A stretch of 15,320 bases of DNA from JBBRYK01 sp038237665 (GTDB lineage: Bacteria; Actinomycetota; Thermoleophilia; Gaiellales; Gaiellaceae), in the NCBI GenBank assembly GCA_038237665.1, contig JBBRYK010000067.1:1-15320 (forward strand), given 5' to 3'. A model generated the notes under the pieces. That model was not told the origin of the DNA and did not search any database. It saw only the letters and a program-made list of their open reading frames with translations. Position numbers and translations under genes: made by a program. Positions 6,242-12,549 of this stretch are shown here, piece after piece; the stretch's first letter is position 1, and every line of letters begins with the position of its first letter.

Positions 6242-7045
6242 GTGAGCGTTGCCGCGCACGAAGAACAGGACGTCCTCCTCCCTCGTTCGAGGGACGAGGC
6301 GATCGCCGCCTTCGGCACGGGGGCGGGCATCACGGTGCTCGGCGGCGGCACGATTCTCATGCCCGAGCTCAGCGCCGGGCGGCTCAAGCCCGACCGTGTG
6401 CTGATGCTCGCGCGTGCCGGACTCGACGAGATCCGCGAAAACGGAACCTCGCTCGTGATCGGCGCCGGCGTCCGTCTCGCCGACCTCGGGGACGCTCCCG
6501 AGCCGCTGGCCACCGCGGTCAGGCGCGTCGGCGACCCGGAGATCCGAAACCAGGCCACGATCGGCGGCAACCTTTGTGCGAGCCCAGGGCCCGATTTCCC
6601 GCGCGGCGATCTCCAGGCGCCGCTGATCGCCCTCGGAGCGACCGTTCGGTCGGCCGGCTCCGGCGGCGAGCGGAGCGAGCCGGTCGAGGACTTCGTCACG
6701 GGAGATCCGTCGGCGCGGCTCGTGCTCGAGCTCGAGGTGCCGACCGGCCGCTGGGGCGCGTCAGCCTCGGTGCGCCGCCCACACGCTCATGCGTACACGA
6801 TTCTCGCCGTCTCGGCCTCGATGGCCACCGACGGGTCGGACCTGCGGCTCGCCGTAACGGGTGCCGGCCCGCATGCCGCCCGGCTCCGTTCGGTGGAAGA
6901 GGGAGGCCTGGCCGGCGCAGACCCGGAACGTGCCCTGAACGACATCCAGCCCGTCGACGATGCGCTCGCGTCGGCCTGGTACCGCCAGAAGATGCTGCCC
7001 GTGCTCGTCGCGCGGGCCCTGTCCGAGCTGAAGGAGCCCGCATGA
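6242..7045 (+). CDS. FAD-binding subunit of a xanthine dehydrogenase-family Mo hydroxylase
   Basis: This 267-residue protein is the medium, FAD-carrying subunit (CoxM/XdhB type) that passes electrons from the iron-sulfur subunit to the final acceptor. The FAD-binding PCMH motifs are LGGGT at residues 33-37 and ATIGGNLC at 105-112. The C-terminal CO dehydrogenase flavoprotein-like domain includes the usual lysine-free ASAWYRQKMLPVLVARAL helix. The GTG at 6242 was chosen because it lies just after the promoter and starts at the family's usual N-terminus. There is no ribosome binding site. A competing frame that starts with ATG at 6232 is arginine-rich noise until the next gene. The stop overlaps the following ATG as ATGA. 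It is the first gene of the structural operon. Confidence 0.92.
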   Translation: MSVAAHEEQDVLLPRSRDEAIAAFGTGAGITVLGGGTILMPELSAGRLKPDRVLMLARAGLDEIRENGTSLVIGAGVRLADLGDAPEPLATAVRRVGDPEIRNQATIGGNLCASPGPDFPRGDLQAPLIALGATVRSAGSGGERSEPVEDFVTGDPSARLVLELEVPTGRWGASASVRRPHAHAYTILAVSASMATDGSDLRLAVTGAGPHAARLRSVEEGGLAGADPERALNDIQPVDDALASAWYRQKMLPVLVARALSELKEPA

Positions 7046-7575
7046 ACCTGACGATCAACGGGGCCGAATACGAGCTTTCGTCCCCTCCGCTCGCCACCCT
7101 GCTCTTCGCCCTCCGCGAGGAGGTCGGGATCACCGGCCCCAAGGCGGGCTGCAACCAGGGCGGCTGCGGCGCCTGCACCGTCCTCCTCGAGGGCGAGCCC
7201 GTCCGCGCGTGCCTGATGCCCCTGGCCGCGGTCGACGGCGCCTCGATCACAACGGTCGAAGGCCTCGGTCAACCCGAACGGCTGTCGACCGTCCAGGCCG
7301 CCTTCCATCAGGAGTACGGCTCGCAGTGCGGCTTTTGCACGCCGGGGATGATCACCGCGACACATGCGTTGCTCGAGCGCACGCCGAGCCCCACGCGAAG
7401 CGACATCGAAGAAGCCCTGAGCGGTCACGTCTGCCGCTGCACGGGCTATGTCAAGATCATCCAGGCGGTCGAGGCAGCCGCGCGTGGCGAGGTCGCGGAG
7501 GAGAGCGCGCTGCCCGGACTGGCGGACGCGCAGCCCGGCCAGCCGGATGTCGTCATCCCCGGAAGCCCCGCATGA
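7042..7575 (+). CDS. [2Fe-2S] subunit of the Mo hydroxylase
   Basis: This 177-residue protein is the small iron-sulfur subunit (CoxS type). It transfers electrons from the molybdenum site to FAD through two [2Fe-2S] clusters. The plant-type ferredoxin cluster ligands are Cys37, Cys42, Cys45 (in CNQGGCGAC) and Cys57. The second cluster is bound by Cys96 and Cys99 (QCGFCTPGM) and Cys131 and Cys133 (CRCTGY). All eight ligands are present. The ATG at 7042 overlaps the end of the FAD gene by 4 nt. The C-terminal 25 residues or so (EVAEESALPGLADA and onward) extend beyond the family core and are variable. No Tat signal is present, so the enzyme is cytoplasmic. Confidence 0.95.
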   Translation: MNLTINGAEYELSSPPLATLLFALREEVGITGPKAGCNQGGCGACTVLLEGEPVRACLMPLAAVDGASITTVEGLGQPERLSTVQAAFHQEYGSQCGFCTPGMITATHALLERTPSPTRSDIEEALSGHVCRCTGYVKIIQAVEAAARGEVAEESALPGLADAQPGQPDVVIPGSPA

Positions 7576-7588
7576 AAGGAAGCGTGAG

Positions 7589-8959
7589 ATGAAAGCGGTC
7601 GGCGCTCGACTACCCCGCTACGACGGCGTCGCGCACGTCACCGGCCGGACGGCGTTCGTCGACGACGTTCGCGTCCCGGACATGCTCTGGGCCAAAGCGC
7701 TTCGCTCGCCCGTACACCACGCCGGAATCGTGCGGCTCGACACCTCGAAAGCGGAAGCGATGGCCGGTGTGCACGCGGTCGTGACGTACAAGGACGTGCC
7801 CAGGAACGTCTACGGGCACCTGGAGGCCCTCGGGATTCCCGGCGACGAGCCGCTGCTGGCCGAAGACGATGTCCGGTACAAGGGCCAGCCGATCGCCGTC
7901 GTGGCCGCGGAGAGCGAGGAAGCGGCCCAGGCCGCGGTCGAGGCGATCGAGCTGGAGCTCGACGAGCGCCCGGCCCTGTTCGACATTCGCAAGGCGGCCG
8001 ACCCGGATGCGCCGAAGATCCACCACTGGGGCAACTGGTATCCCCATTTCGAGGCCGAGATGGACCGGCGCCAGATCCGGAAGGGGGACATCGACAAGGC
8101 GTTCGACGAGGCGGACACGATCGTCTCGGGCGTCTACCGGCCGGCGGCGATCGAGCACTGTCCCCTCGAGCCCCAGACGGCGCTCGTCGTACCCGAGGCC
8201 AGCGGCCGGCTCACGATCTACTCCTGCACGCAGGCGCTCTACTTCTCGATGGGCGTCGTCGCCGCCCACCTCGAGTGGCCGCTGAACAAGCTCAAGTTCG
8301 TGGGCGGAACGGTCGGCGGCGGGTTCGGCGGCAAGGTGGACACGGCCACCGAGACCGTCACCAGCCTTCTCGCTCTCAAGTCCGGCCGCCCGGTCAAATG
8401 GCGCTGGACGCGTGAGGAGGAGTTCCTCTGCTCATCGACCCGCGCGCCCTGGCACATGGAGATCAGCGACGCGGTGACCAAGGACGGCTGGATCCTCGGC
8501 CGCAGGATGCTCACGCTCCACGATTCGGGCGCATACGCGCGGTTCTCGCCGTACGGGGTGACGAAGCACAGCTTCCACCACACGGGCGCCTACACGATCC
8601 CGAACCTGCACTTCGACGGATACGTCGTCTTCACGAACCGCGTCCCGACGACGGCGATGCGTGGGTTCGGGGTGACCTCAGTGTCGTTCGCAACCGAGGT
8701 CCACGTCAGCCGGACGGCTCAGGTTCTCGGGATCGACCCCTTCGAGTTCCGCCTCAGGAACGCCAACCGCATCGGGGACACGTCGCCCAACGGGATCTCC
8801 TACACGGACCCCTCGACCGTGCCCACGATCCTCGCGATCGCGGAGGCGATCGGGCACGAGCTGCCGGCGGAATACCGGACGATGTCGCGCGTTCCGAGAG
8901 CAGCCGAGCTCCTGCCGGAACATCTGACGGCCCAGGTCGGAAGCACGGAGGCCCACTGA
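7589..8959 (+). CDS. Molybdopterin-binding subunit, N-terminal half (NdhL-like)
   Basis: This 456-residue protein corresponds to the first half of the normally 750-800 residue large subunit of xanthine dehydrogenase-family enzymes. It contains the ald_Xan_dh hammerhead domain (about residues 1-130: TGRTAFVDDVRVPDMLWAK, then VRYKGQPIAVVAAES) and the first Moco-binding domain. The latter has TVGGGFGGK at 241-249 and TTAMRGFG at 354-361. Arg358 occupies the place of the substrate-positioning arginine in the xanthine oxidase FRGFG loop. The CO dehydrogenase form I loop AYRCSFR is absent. The ATG at 7589 has AAGGA about 8 nt upstream. The stop TGA shares one base with the next ATG (TGATG). E. barkeri nicotinate dehydrogenase has the same division (NdhL about 50 kDa, NdhM about 37 kDa). 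The substrate is unknown. Confidence 0.9.
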   Translation: MKAVGARLPRYDGVAHVTGRTAFVDDVRVPDMLWAKALRSPVHHAGIVRLDTSKAEAMAGVHAVVTYKDVPRNVYGHLEALGIPGDEPLLAEDDVRYKGQPIAVVAAESEEAAQAAVEAIELELDERPALFDIRKAADPDAPKIHHWGNWYPHFEAEMDRRQIRKGDIDKAFDEADTIVSGVYRPAAIEHCPLEPQTALVVPEASGRLTIYSCTQALYFSMGVVAAHLEWPLNKLKFVGGTVGGGFGGKVDTATETVTSLLALKSGRPVKWRWTREEEFLCSSTRAPWHMEISDAVTKDGWILGRRMLTLHDSGAYARFSPYGVTKHSFHHTGAYTIPNLHFDGYVVFTNRVPTTAMRGFGVTSVSFATEVHVSRTAQVLGIDPFEFRLRNANRIGDTSPNGISYTDPSTVPTILAIAEAIGHELPAEYRTMSRVPRAAELLPEHLTAQVGSTEAH

Positions 8960-10059
8960 TGGCCATGCACACCGGCCGCGGGGTCTCGGCGATCGAGTAC
9001 CCGACCGGCATGAACCAGAACGGCGATCCGTCTCAGGCCTGGATCAAGATCAAGCCCGACGGCCGCGTCGACGTCTTCTCGGGCACGTCCGACATCGGCA
9101 ACGGCTCGAAGACGATTCAGAGCCAGATCGTCGCCGAGGCGCTCGGCGTGCCGTACGAGTGGATCACCTACGACAACTCGAACACCGACTCGTCACCGCT
9201 CTGCACGGGGACGTTCGCCTCGCGGGCGACCTTCGTCGCGGGCAACGCCGTGCTGAAGGCGGCGCGGAACGCCCGCGAGAAGATCCTCGAGATCGCCTCC
9301 AAGGAGCTCGAGATCGACCCGTCCGACCTGGAGATCGTCGACGGGGAGGTCCTCGCGAAGGGCGCGCCCCAGAAGAAGATCAGCGTGCCGGACGTCGCCG
9401 CCGCCGCCACCTGGACCTACGGCGAACTGATCACCGGCACGGGCGCGCAGCTCAACCCCTACGCGGAGATCGTCGATCCGCAGACCGGCAAGGTCGATCT
9501 GCCGCCGCACGCGGCGATCTCGTATGCCTCCTGCGCGGCAGAGATCGAGGTCGACGACGAGACGGGCGAGGTCACGGTCAAGCATCTCTGGCAGTGCTTC
9601 GACGTCGGGCGGGCGATCAACCCGACCCTGGTCGAGGGGCAGATCGAGGGCGGCGCGATCATGGGCCTCGGGCTCGGAGTGCTCGAGCAGTGCTACCCGT
9701 ACTACCCGAGCGTCGAGCACCGGGGCGGCGAGTTCGGGTCGTACCTCGCCCCGGGCATCGAGAACCTGCCGGAGATCGACACGATCATCCTCGAGAACCC
9801 CTCCGTCGACGGTCCCTACGGCGCCAAGGGGATCAGCGAGATGGCGAACAACCCTCAGCCGCCCGCGATCGCCGCGGCGGTCTTCGACGCGGTGGGTGTC
9901 TGGATCACCGAGCTGCCGATCACACCGGAGCGCGTGCTGCGCGCCCTGGACGAGAAGAGGGAGCCACGCCGCGAGGGCAAGCGGGTGATCTTCGACGAGG
10001 AGCTCTCGGTCGCGACCGTGAGCTCGAACGGCGGGCAAGGCTTTCTCCGGCCGGGCTAG
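8959..10059 (+). CDS. Molybdopterin-binding subunit, C-terminal half (NdhM-like)
   Basis: This 366-residue protein is the second half of the large subunit. It starts where full-length proteins read RGrGvA (here GRGVSAIEY at residues 6-14). The loop that normally reads GQG, next to the molybdenum, is GNG here (DIGNGSKT at 45-52, Asn48 for Gln). The segment LWQCFDVGRAINPTLVEGQIEGGAIMGLG is the usual Moco-binding stretch. GAKGISEM at 288-295 places Glu294 at the catalytic base of the family (the GVGE/VGEPP glutamate). Electron donors are probably hydroxylated at a carbon next to a heteroatom, but the substrate cannot be named. Translation is coupled to the N-terminal half by the TGATG overlap. 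The two chains presumably assemble into one active site. Confidence 0.9.
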   Translation: MAMHTGRGVSAIEYPTGMNQNGDPSQAWIKIKPDGRVDVFSGTSDIGNGSKTIQSQIVAEALGVPYEWITYDNSNTDSSPLCTGTFASRATFVAGNAVLKAARNAREKILEIASKELEIDPSDLEIVDGEVLAKGAPQKKISVPDVAAAATWTYGELITGTGAQLNPYAEIVDPQTGKVDLPPHAAISYASCAAEIEVDDETGEVTVKHLWQCFDVGRAINPTLVEGQIEGGAIMGLGLGVLEQCYPYYPSVEHRGGEFGSYLAPGIENLPEIDTIILENPSVDGPYGAKGISEMANNPQPPAIAAAVFDAVGVWITELPITPERVLRALDEKREPRREGKRVIFDEELSVATVSSNGGQGFLRPG

Positions 10060-10068
10060 CGGACAGCA

Positions 10069-10467
10069 GTGAGCGAGAAGCCCAGCCCGTTCCGGACGTG
10101 GAACGAGATCGAGCCCTACCCGTTCGTGCCGGGGGTCGCGCTGCACGCGATCGGGGGCGACCAGGTGCTCCTCTGCCGGGTCTCGTACGCCGCGGGGACG
10201 CGCGTGCCGCTGCACGCACACGAGGACTGCGAGCAGCTGATGGCGATCGTCGACGGTGAGGTGACGGTCACGATCGAAGGGGAGTCGCGGACTCTCGGCG
10301 CGGGCGACGTCGTGGTGGTCTCGCGGGGCCGGGGGCACGAGGTGTGGTCCGACAAGGGCTGCACGTTCTTCGAGGCGCTCGCGCCGCTGCCGCTCGATCA
10401 CGTCCCGAACTTCGAACGGGACGTCGTGCTCGGCCCCGACGGCGGCGTCGGACACGTCGAGCGCTGA
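10069..10467 (+). CDS. Cupin domain protein
   Basis: This 132-residue single-domain cupin is the last gene of the Mo-hydroxylase operon, starting at a GTG 9 nt after the preceding stop. Cupin motif 1 is GTRVPLHAHEDCEQLMAIVDG (His-x-His and Glu as metal ligands), about residues 44-64. Motif 2 is GAGDVVVVSRGRGHEVW with His as the fourth ligand. It has no DNA-binding domain and no signal peptide. Its role could be binding or isomerising the pathway substrate or product, metal handling, or sensing. The operon position links it to the hydroxylase, but nothing in the sequence decides between these. There is no good ribosome binding site, so translation may be coupled. Confidence 0.82.
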   Translation: MSEKPSPFRTWNEIEPYPFVPGVALHAIGGDQVLLCRVSYAAGTRVPLHAHEDCEQLMAIVDGEVTVTIEGESRTLGAGDVVVVSRGRGHEVWSDKGCTFFEALAPLPLDHVPNFERDVVLGPDGGVGHVER

Positions 10468-10510
10468 TCGACCGGTGTGAGGTTCCGGCCGCGGGCGCGG
10501 ATAGACCGGC

Positions 10511-11410
10511 ATGAGCAACCCGCGTCTGAAGCACCTCCGACACGGAGCCGTTGTGGCTCTCGCGCTCGTGTTCGCCGCCGCCGCCGGGGCCGAGCGGCGC
10601 TCGTCGCAGCTGATCTCGTTCTGGAGCGACCGGAGCGGCCGCCCCGGCGTCTGGGTGATGGGGACGGACGGGAGCGACCAGCGGCTGCTGACGGGCACCG
10701 TCCACGCCAAGCGCGGCTCGTTCTCGCCGGACGGCACGCGGCTCGTGCTCGACGGGCCCGTCGTGGTCAAGGACGGAGTGATCGGGTTCGACTTCGACCT
10801 CTACGTGATGAATCCCGACGGCTCGAACCTCCGCAAGGTGACCAACGGCCCCGCACGCGACGTCCTCGCGACGTGGTCGCCGGACGGGAAGACGATCGCC
10901 TTCACGCGTCTGCCGGCCGGCAGACGCGTCGAGGAGATCTGGCTCGTCCAGGCGGATGGGACCGGGCTCCGTCGACTCCGTACCGGCGCGGGCCCCGTCT
11001 GGTCACCGGACGGCAAGCGGCTCGCCTTCGGCCAGTTCTCGGTCGGCCGGACCTACGTCTGGGTGATGGACCGGGACGGACGGCATGCCCACCGGCTCGC
11101 CCACGGGCTGATCGACGCGGCCCCGACCGACTGGTCGTGGGACGGACGGCGGCTCCTCCTGACACGCTGGGGGAGCGGCAACGTCGGCGAGATCTGGAGC
11201 GTCAACGTCGACGGCAGCGGCGCGCGACGGCTGACACGCAATCGCGCGGACGACTTCGACGCGACCTGGTCGCCCGATGGCCGCGCAATCCTCTTCACGA
11301 GCGACCGCGCCGGCTCGAAGGACGTCTGGGTCATGAACGCCGACGGCTCACACCCGATCCGCCTGACGACCGCCTCCTCCGAGGACTGGGCGACCGACTG
11401 GCAGCCGTAG
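10511..11410 (+). CDS. Secreted TolB-like beta-propeller protein
   Basis: This 299-residue protein has a Sec-type signal peptide (residues 1 to about 27: MSNPRLKHLRHGAVV, then ALALVFAAAAGA, with cleavage plausible after AGA). The rest is made of six PD40/TolB-like repeats. Each has the pattern V-W-V-M-x-x-DG-S followed about 20-40 residues later by WSPDGxxIxFT. Examples are VWVMGTDGS, LYVMNPDGS, IWLVQADGT, VWVMDRDGR, IWSVNVDGS and VWVMNADGS. It therefore probably folds as a closed six-bladed propeller in the cell envelope or outside. Such proteins usually bind partners rather than catalyse, and there is no Tol-Pal context here. It follows the cupin gene by 43 nt, with only weak ribosome binding signals. 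Confidence 0.85.
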   Translation: MSNPRLKHLRHGAVVALALVFAAAAGAERRSSQLISFWSDRSGRPGVWVMGTDGSDQRLLTGTVHAKRGSFSPDGTRLVLDGPVVVKDGVIGFDFDLYVMNPDGSNLRKVTNGPARDVLATWSPDGKTIAFTRLPAGRRVEEIWLVQADGTGLRRLRTGAGPVWSPDGKRLAFGQFSVGRTYVWVMDRDGRHAHRLAHGLIDAAPTDWSWDGRRLLLTRWGSGNVGEIWSVNVDGSGARRLTRNRADDFDATWSPDGRAILFTSDRAGSKDVWVMNADGSHPIRLTTASSEDWATDWQP

Positions 11411-11417
11411 TACGTTC

Positions 11418-11444
11418 GCGGCTCCAACGGACGAGAGGAGCCGC
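11418..11444 (+). promoter_or_regulatory. RBS-masking hairpin in front of the tautomerase gene
   Basis: An 8-bp perfect stem, GCGGCTCC (11418-11425) with GGAGCCGC (11437-11444), encloses an 11-nt loop and ends directly at the ATG at 11445. The Shine-Dalgarno stretch GAGAGGAG (11433-11440) runs from the loop into the 3' arm. When folded, the hairpin would block ribosome access, and translation of the upstream gene could help to open it. The pairing is seen directly, and the regulatory role is inferred. Confidence 0.55.
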
Positions 11445-11630
11445 ATGCCACTGATCGAGGTCAAGCTCTACGACACGCGCGTCCAGGACGAGGCGCAGGT
11501 GCAGCGGATCATCGACAAGCTGATCGACGGGCTCTGCGAGGCGACCGAGGAAGGCATCCGTGAACACACCTGGGTGATCGTCGAGGGCATTCCCAAGAAC
11601 CAGTGGGGCCGGGGTAGCGCCACCGCCTGA
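11445..11630 (+). CDS. 4-oxalocrotonate tautomerase family protein
   Basis: This 61-residue protein is of 4-OT size and pattern. It begins Met-Pro, so removal of Met leaves the catalytic N-terminal Pro1 (PLIEVKLYD). One helix (EAQVQRIIDKLIDGLCEATE) is followed by the second strand HTWVIVEGIPKNQWGRG, which matches the family's VfVvieEvpk-nwG-gG end. These enzymes tautomerise enol/keto acids in aromatic and heterocycle breakdown, or dehalogenate small acids. The ATG at 11445 has GAGAGGAG directly upstream. Arg residues that bind the diacid substrate in Pseudomonas 4-OT (Arg11, Arg39) are not clearly placed here, so the substrate may differ. It lies 34 nt after the propeller gene and 6 nt before the next gene. 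Confidence 0.8.
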   Translation: MPLIEVKLYDTRVQDEAQVQRIIDKLIDGLCEATEEGIREHTWVIVEGIPKNQWGRGSATA

Positions 11631-11636
11631 CCCGAG

Positions 11637-12038
11637 ATGATCGTCTCTGTGCACGTCACGAGCGGCGCCCTCGGGGGCGCCCTCGCCGGTTCCCGGCTGC
11701 GCGCGCTGGCCCTCGGGCCGGTTCTGCACCTCGCCGGTGATCTGATCCCGCACCGCGACATCCCGTCGCGGCGGTTCGAGATCGGCTCCGGCGTCGTGCT
11801 GCTAGCGCTGGTCGCGTGGCGGCGAGGTCTGTTCGACCCGGCCGTGATCGGCGGAGCCGCCGCCTCGGCGCCCGATCTCGAGCACGTCATCGCACTCCCC
11901 CAGCCCGGGGGGGAAAAGCTCTTCCCCAGCCACCGCTTCGACGACTGGCATCAAGAAGGCGGCGTTCCGGCCTGGGTCCAGCTTCTGGGTGCGGCGGTCA
12001 TGGCCGGGGCGGTCCTGCGACGAGCTAAGAGGAGCTGA
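11637..12038 (+). CDS. Small integral membrane protein with conserved His/Asp motifs, unknown
   Basis: This 133-residue protein has three or four hydrophobic segments: about residues 5-38 (amphipathic then hydrophobic), 48-61, 67-80 and 111-126. Notable polar motifs inside or beside them are HLAGDLIPHRD (31-41), APDLEH (78-83) and FPSHRFDDWH (96-105). A membrane protein with spaced His and Asp residues of this kind recalls membrane-bound metal-dependent hydrolases of the YdjM/DUF457 type. The match is only in pattern, and I do not assign a function. The ATG at 11637 is 6 nt after the tautomerase stop, so it is probably in the same transcript. The GC-rich codon use looks native. A terminator follows 50 nt after the stop. 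Confidence 0.65.
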   Translation: MIVSVHVTSGALGGALAGSRLRALALGPVLHLAGDLIPHRDIPSRRFEIGSGVVLLALVAWRRGLFDPAVIGGAAASAPDLEHVIALPQPGGEKLFPSHRFDDWHQEGGVPAWVQLLGAAVMAGAVLRRAKRS

Positions 12039-12086
12039 GGCCCCTGGCCGGGGGAGCTGACGCCGGCCCAGGACCAGGCGCCGATG

Positions 12087-12118
12087 TCCCGCGCAAACCG
12101 GTCGGCGCGCGGGATTTT
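12087..12118 (+). terminator. Rho-independent terminator after the membrane protein gene
   Basis: The 8-bp perfect stem TCCCGCGC (12087-12094) pairs with GCGCGGGA (12107-12114) across a 12-nt loop and is followed by TTTTC. It lies 48 nt after the last plus-strand gene, so it ends that transcript. The rest of the 12039-12168 gap holds another small palindrome, GTCACG-TCTC-CGTGAC (12148-12163), which could help to stop the convergent minus-strand transcript although it has no T-run. Confidence 0.7.
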
Positions 12119-12168
12119 CAACCTACGCGTCGAGGTGTGCCGTGTCTGTCACGTCTCCGTGACGATTC

Positions 12169-12549
12169 TCAGCGCCGCAGGATCCGGCCGCCGGAGTAGA
12201 CGCGGCCCGAGCGCACCTCGTCGTAGGTGGCGAAGACGTTCCCCTCGGAGAGGCCGAGCTCACGCACGAGCGCCTCGGCGACGGTCGTCAGCATGCGCTC
12301 GACGAGCTCAGGGTCGCGGCCTTCGAACGCGGTCACGGTGACGAGCGGTGGATGGGTTTCCCGCGGCTGGAGCTCGGGCACCTCCGAGCCTTCCGCATAC
12401 CGGCCCGGCCTGATCGTCTCCCACGTCGCCCATGAGCCGCTCGGGTGCTCTTCCAGGAGCGAGGCCAGCTCCCGCGTGACCGCGCTCAAAACCGCCGGGA
12501 CGTCGACCGAGTCCGGCTGGGGCAGCGCCCGGATGCGAACGACCGGCAC
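12169..12549 (-). CDS. Tandem tautomerase-like protein downstream of the dehydratase
   Basis: This 126-residue protein is made of two tautomerase-superfamily beta-alpha-beta units. The first starts with Met-Pro (PVVRIRALPQ), giving a potential catalytic Pro1. The second starts at Pro67-Pro68 (PPLVTVTAFEGRDPELVERM) and ends NVFATYDEVRSGRVYSGGRI, close to the 4-OT pattern eGRspEqk...nVfV...EV...GG. Fused pairs of this kind form trimers equivalent to a 4-OT hexamer. The GTG at 12549 follows the dehydratase stop with no gap, so it is translated by coupling. It might act on the product or substrate of the dehydratase, or on an aldehyde or keto acid formed later. It is not a PduH-type reactivase small subunit, since I see no similarity to that family. 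Confidence 0.7.
   Translation of the reverse strand: MPVVRIRALPQPDSVDVPAVLSAVTRELASLLEEHPSGSWATWETIRPGRYAEGSEVPELQPRETHPPLVTVTAFEGRDPELVERMLTTVAEALVRELGLSEGNVFATYDEVRSGRVYSGGRILRR

Noticed and set aside
6242..10059. Assignment of the operon as a true (form I) CO dehydrogenase coxMSL
   Set aside because: The active-site loop AYRCSFR is absent, TTAMRGFG is present instead as in xanthine dehydrogenase-like enzymes, and the large subunit is split.
9193..10770. A 525-codon open frame on the minus strand opposite the C-terminal Mo subunit and cupin genes
   Set aside because: Its protein is a low-complexity mix rich in Arg, Asp and Leu with no domain. The plus strand carries clearly conserved genes. 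It is a GC-rich shadow frame.
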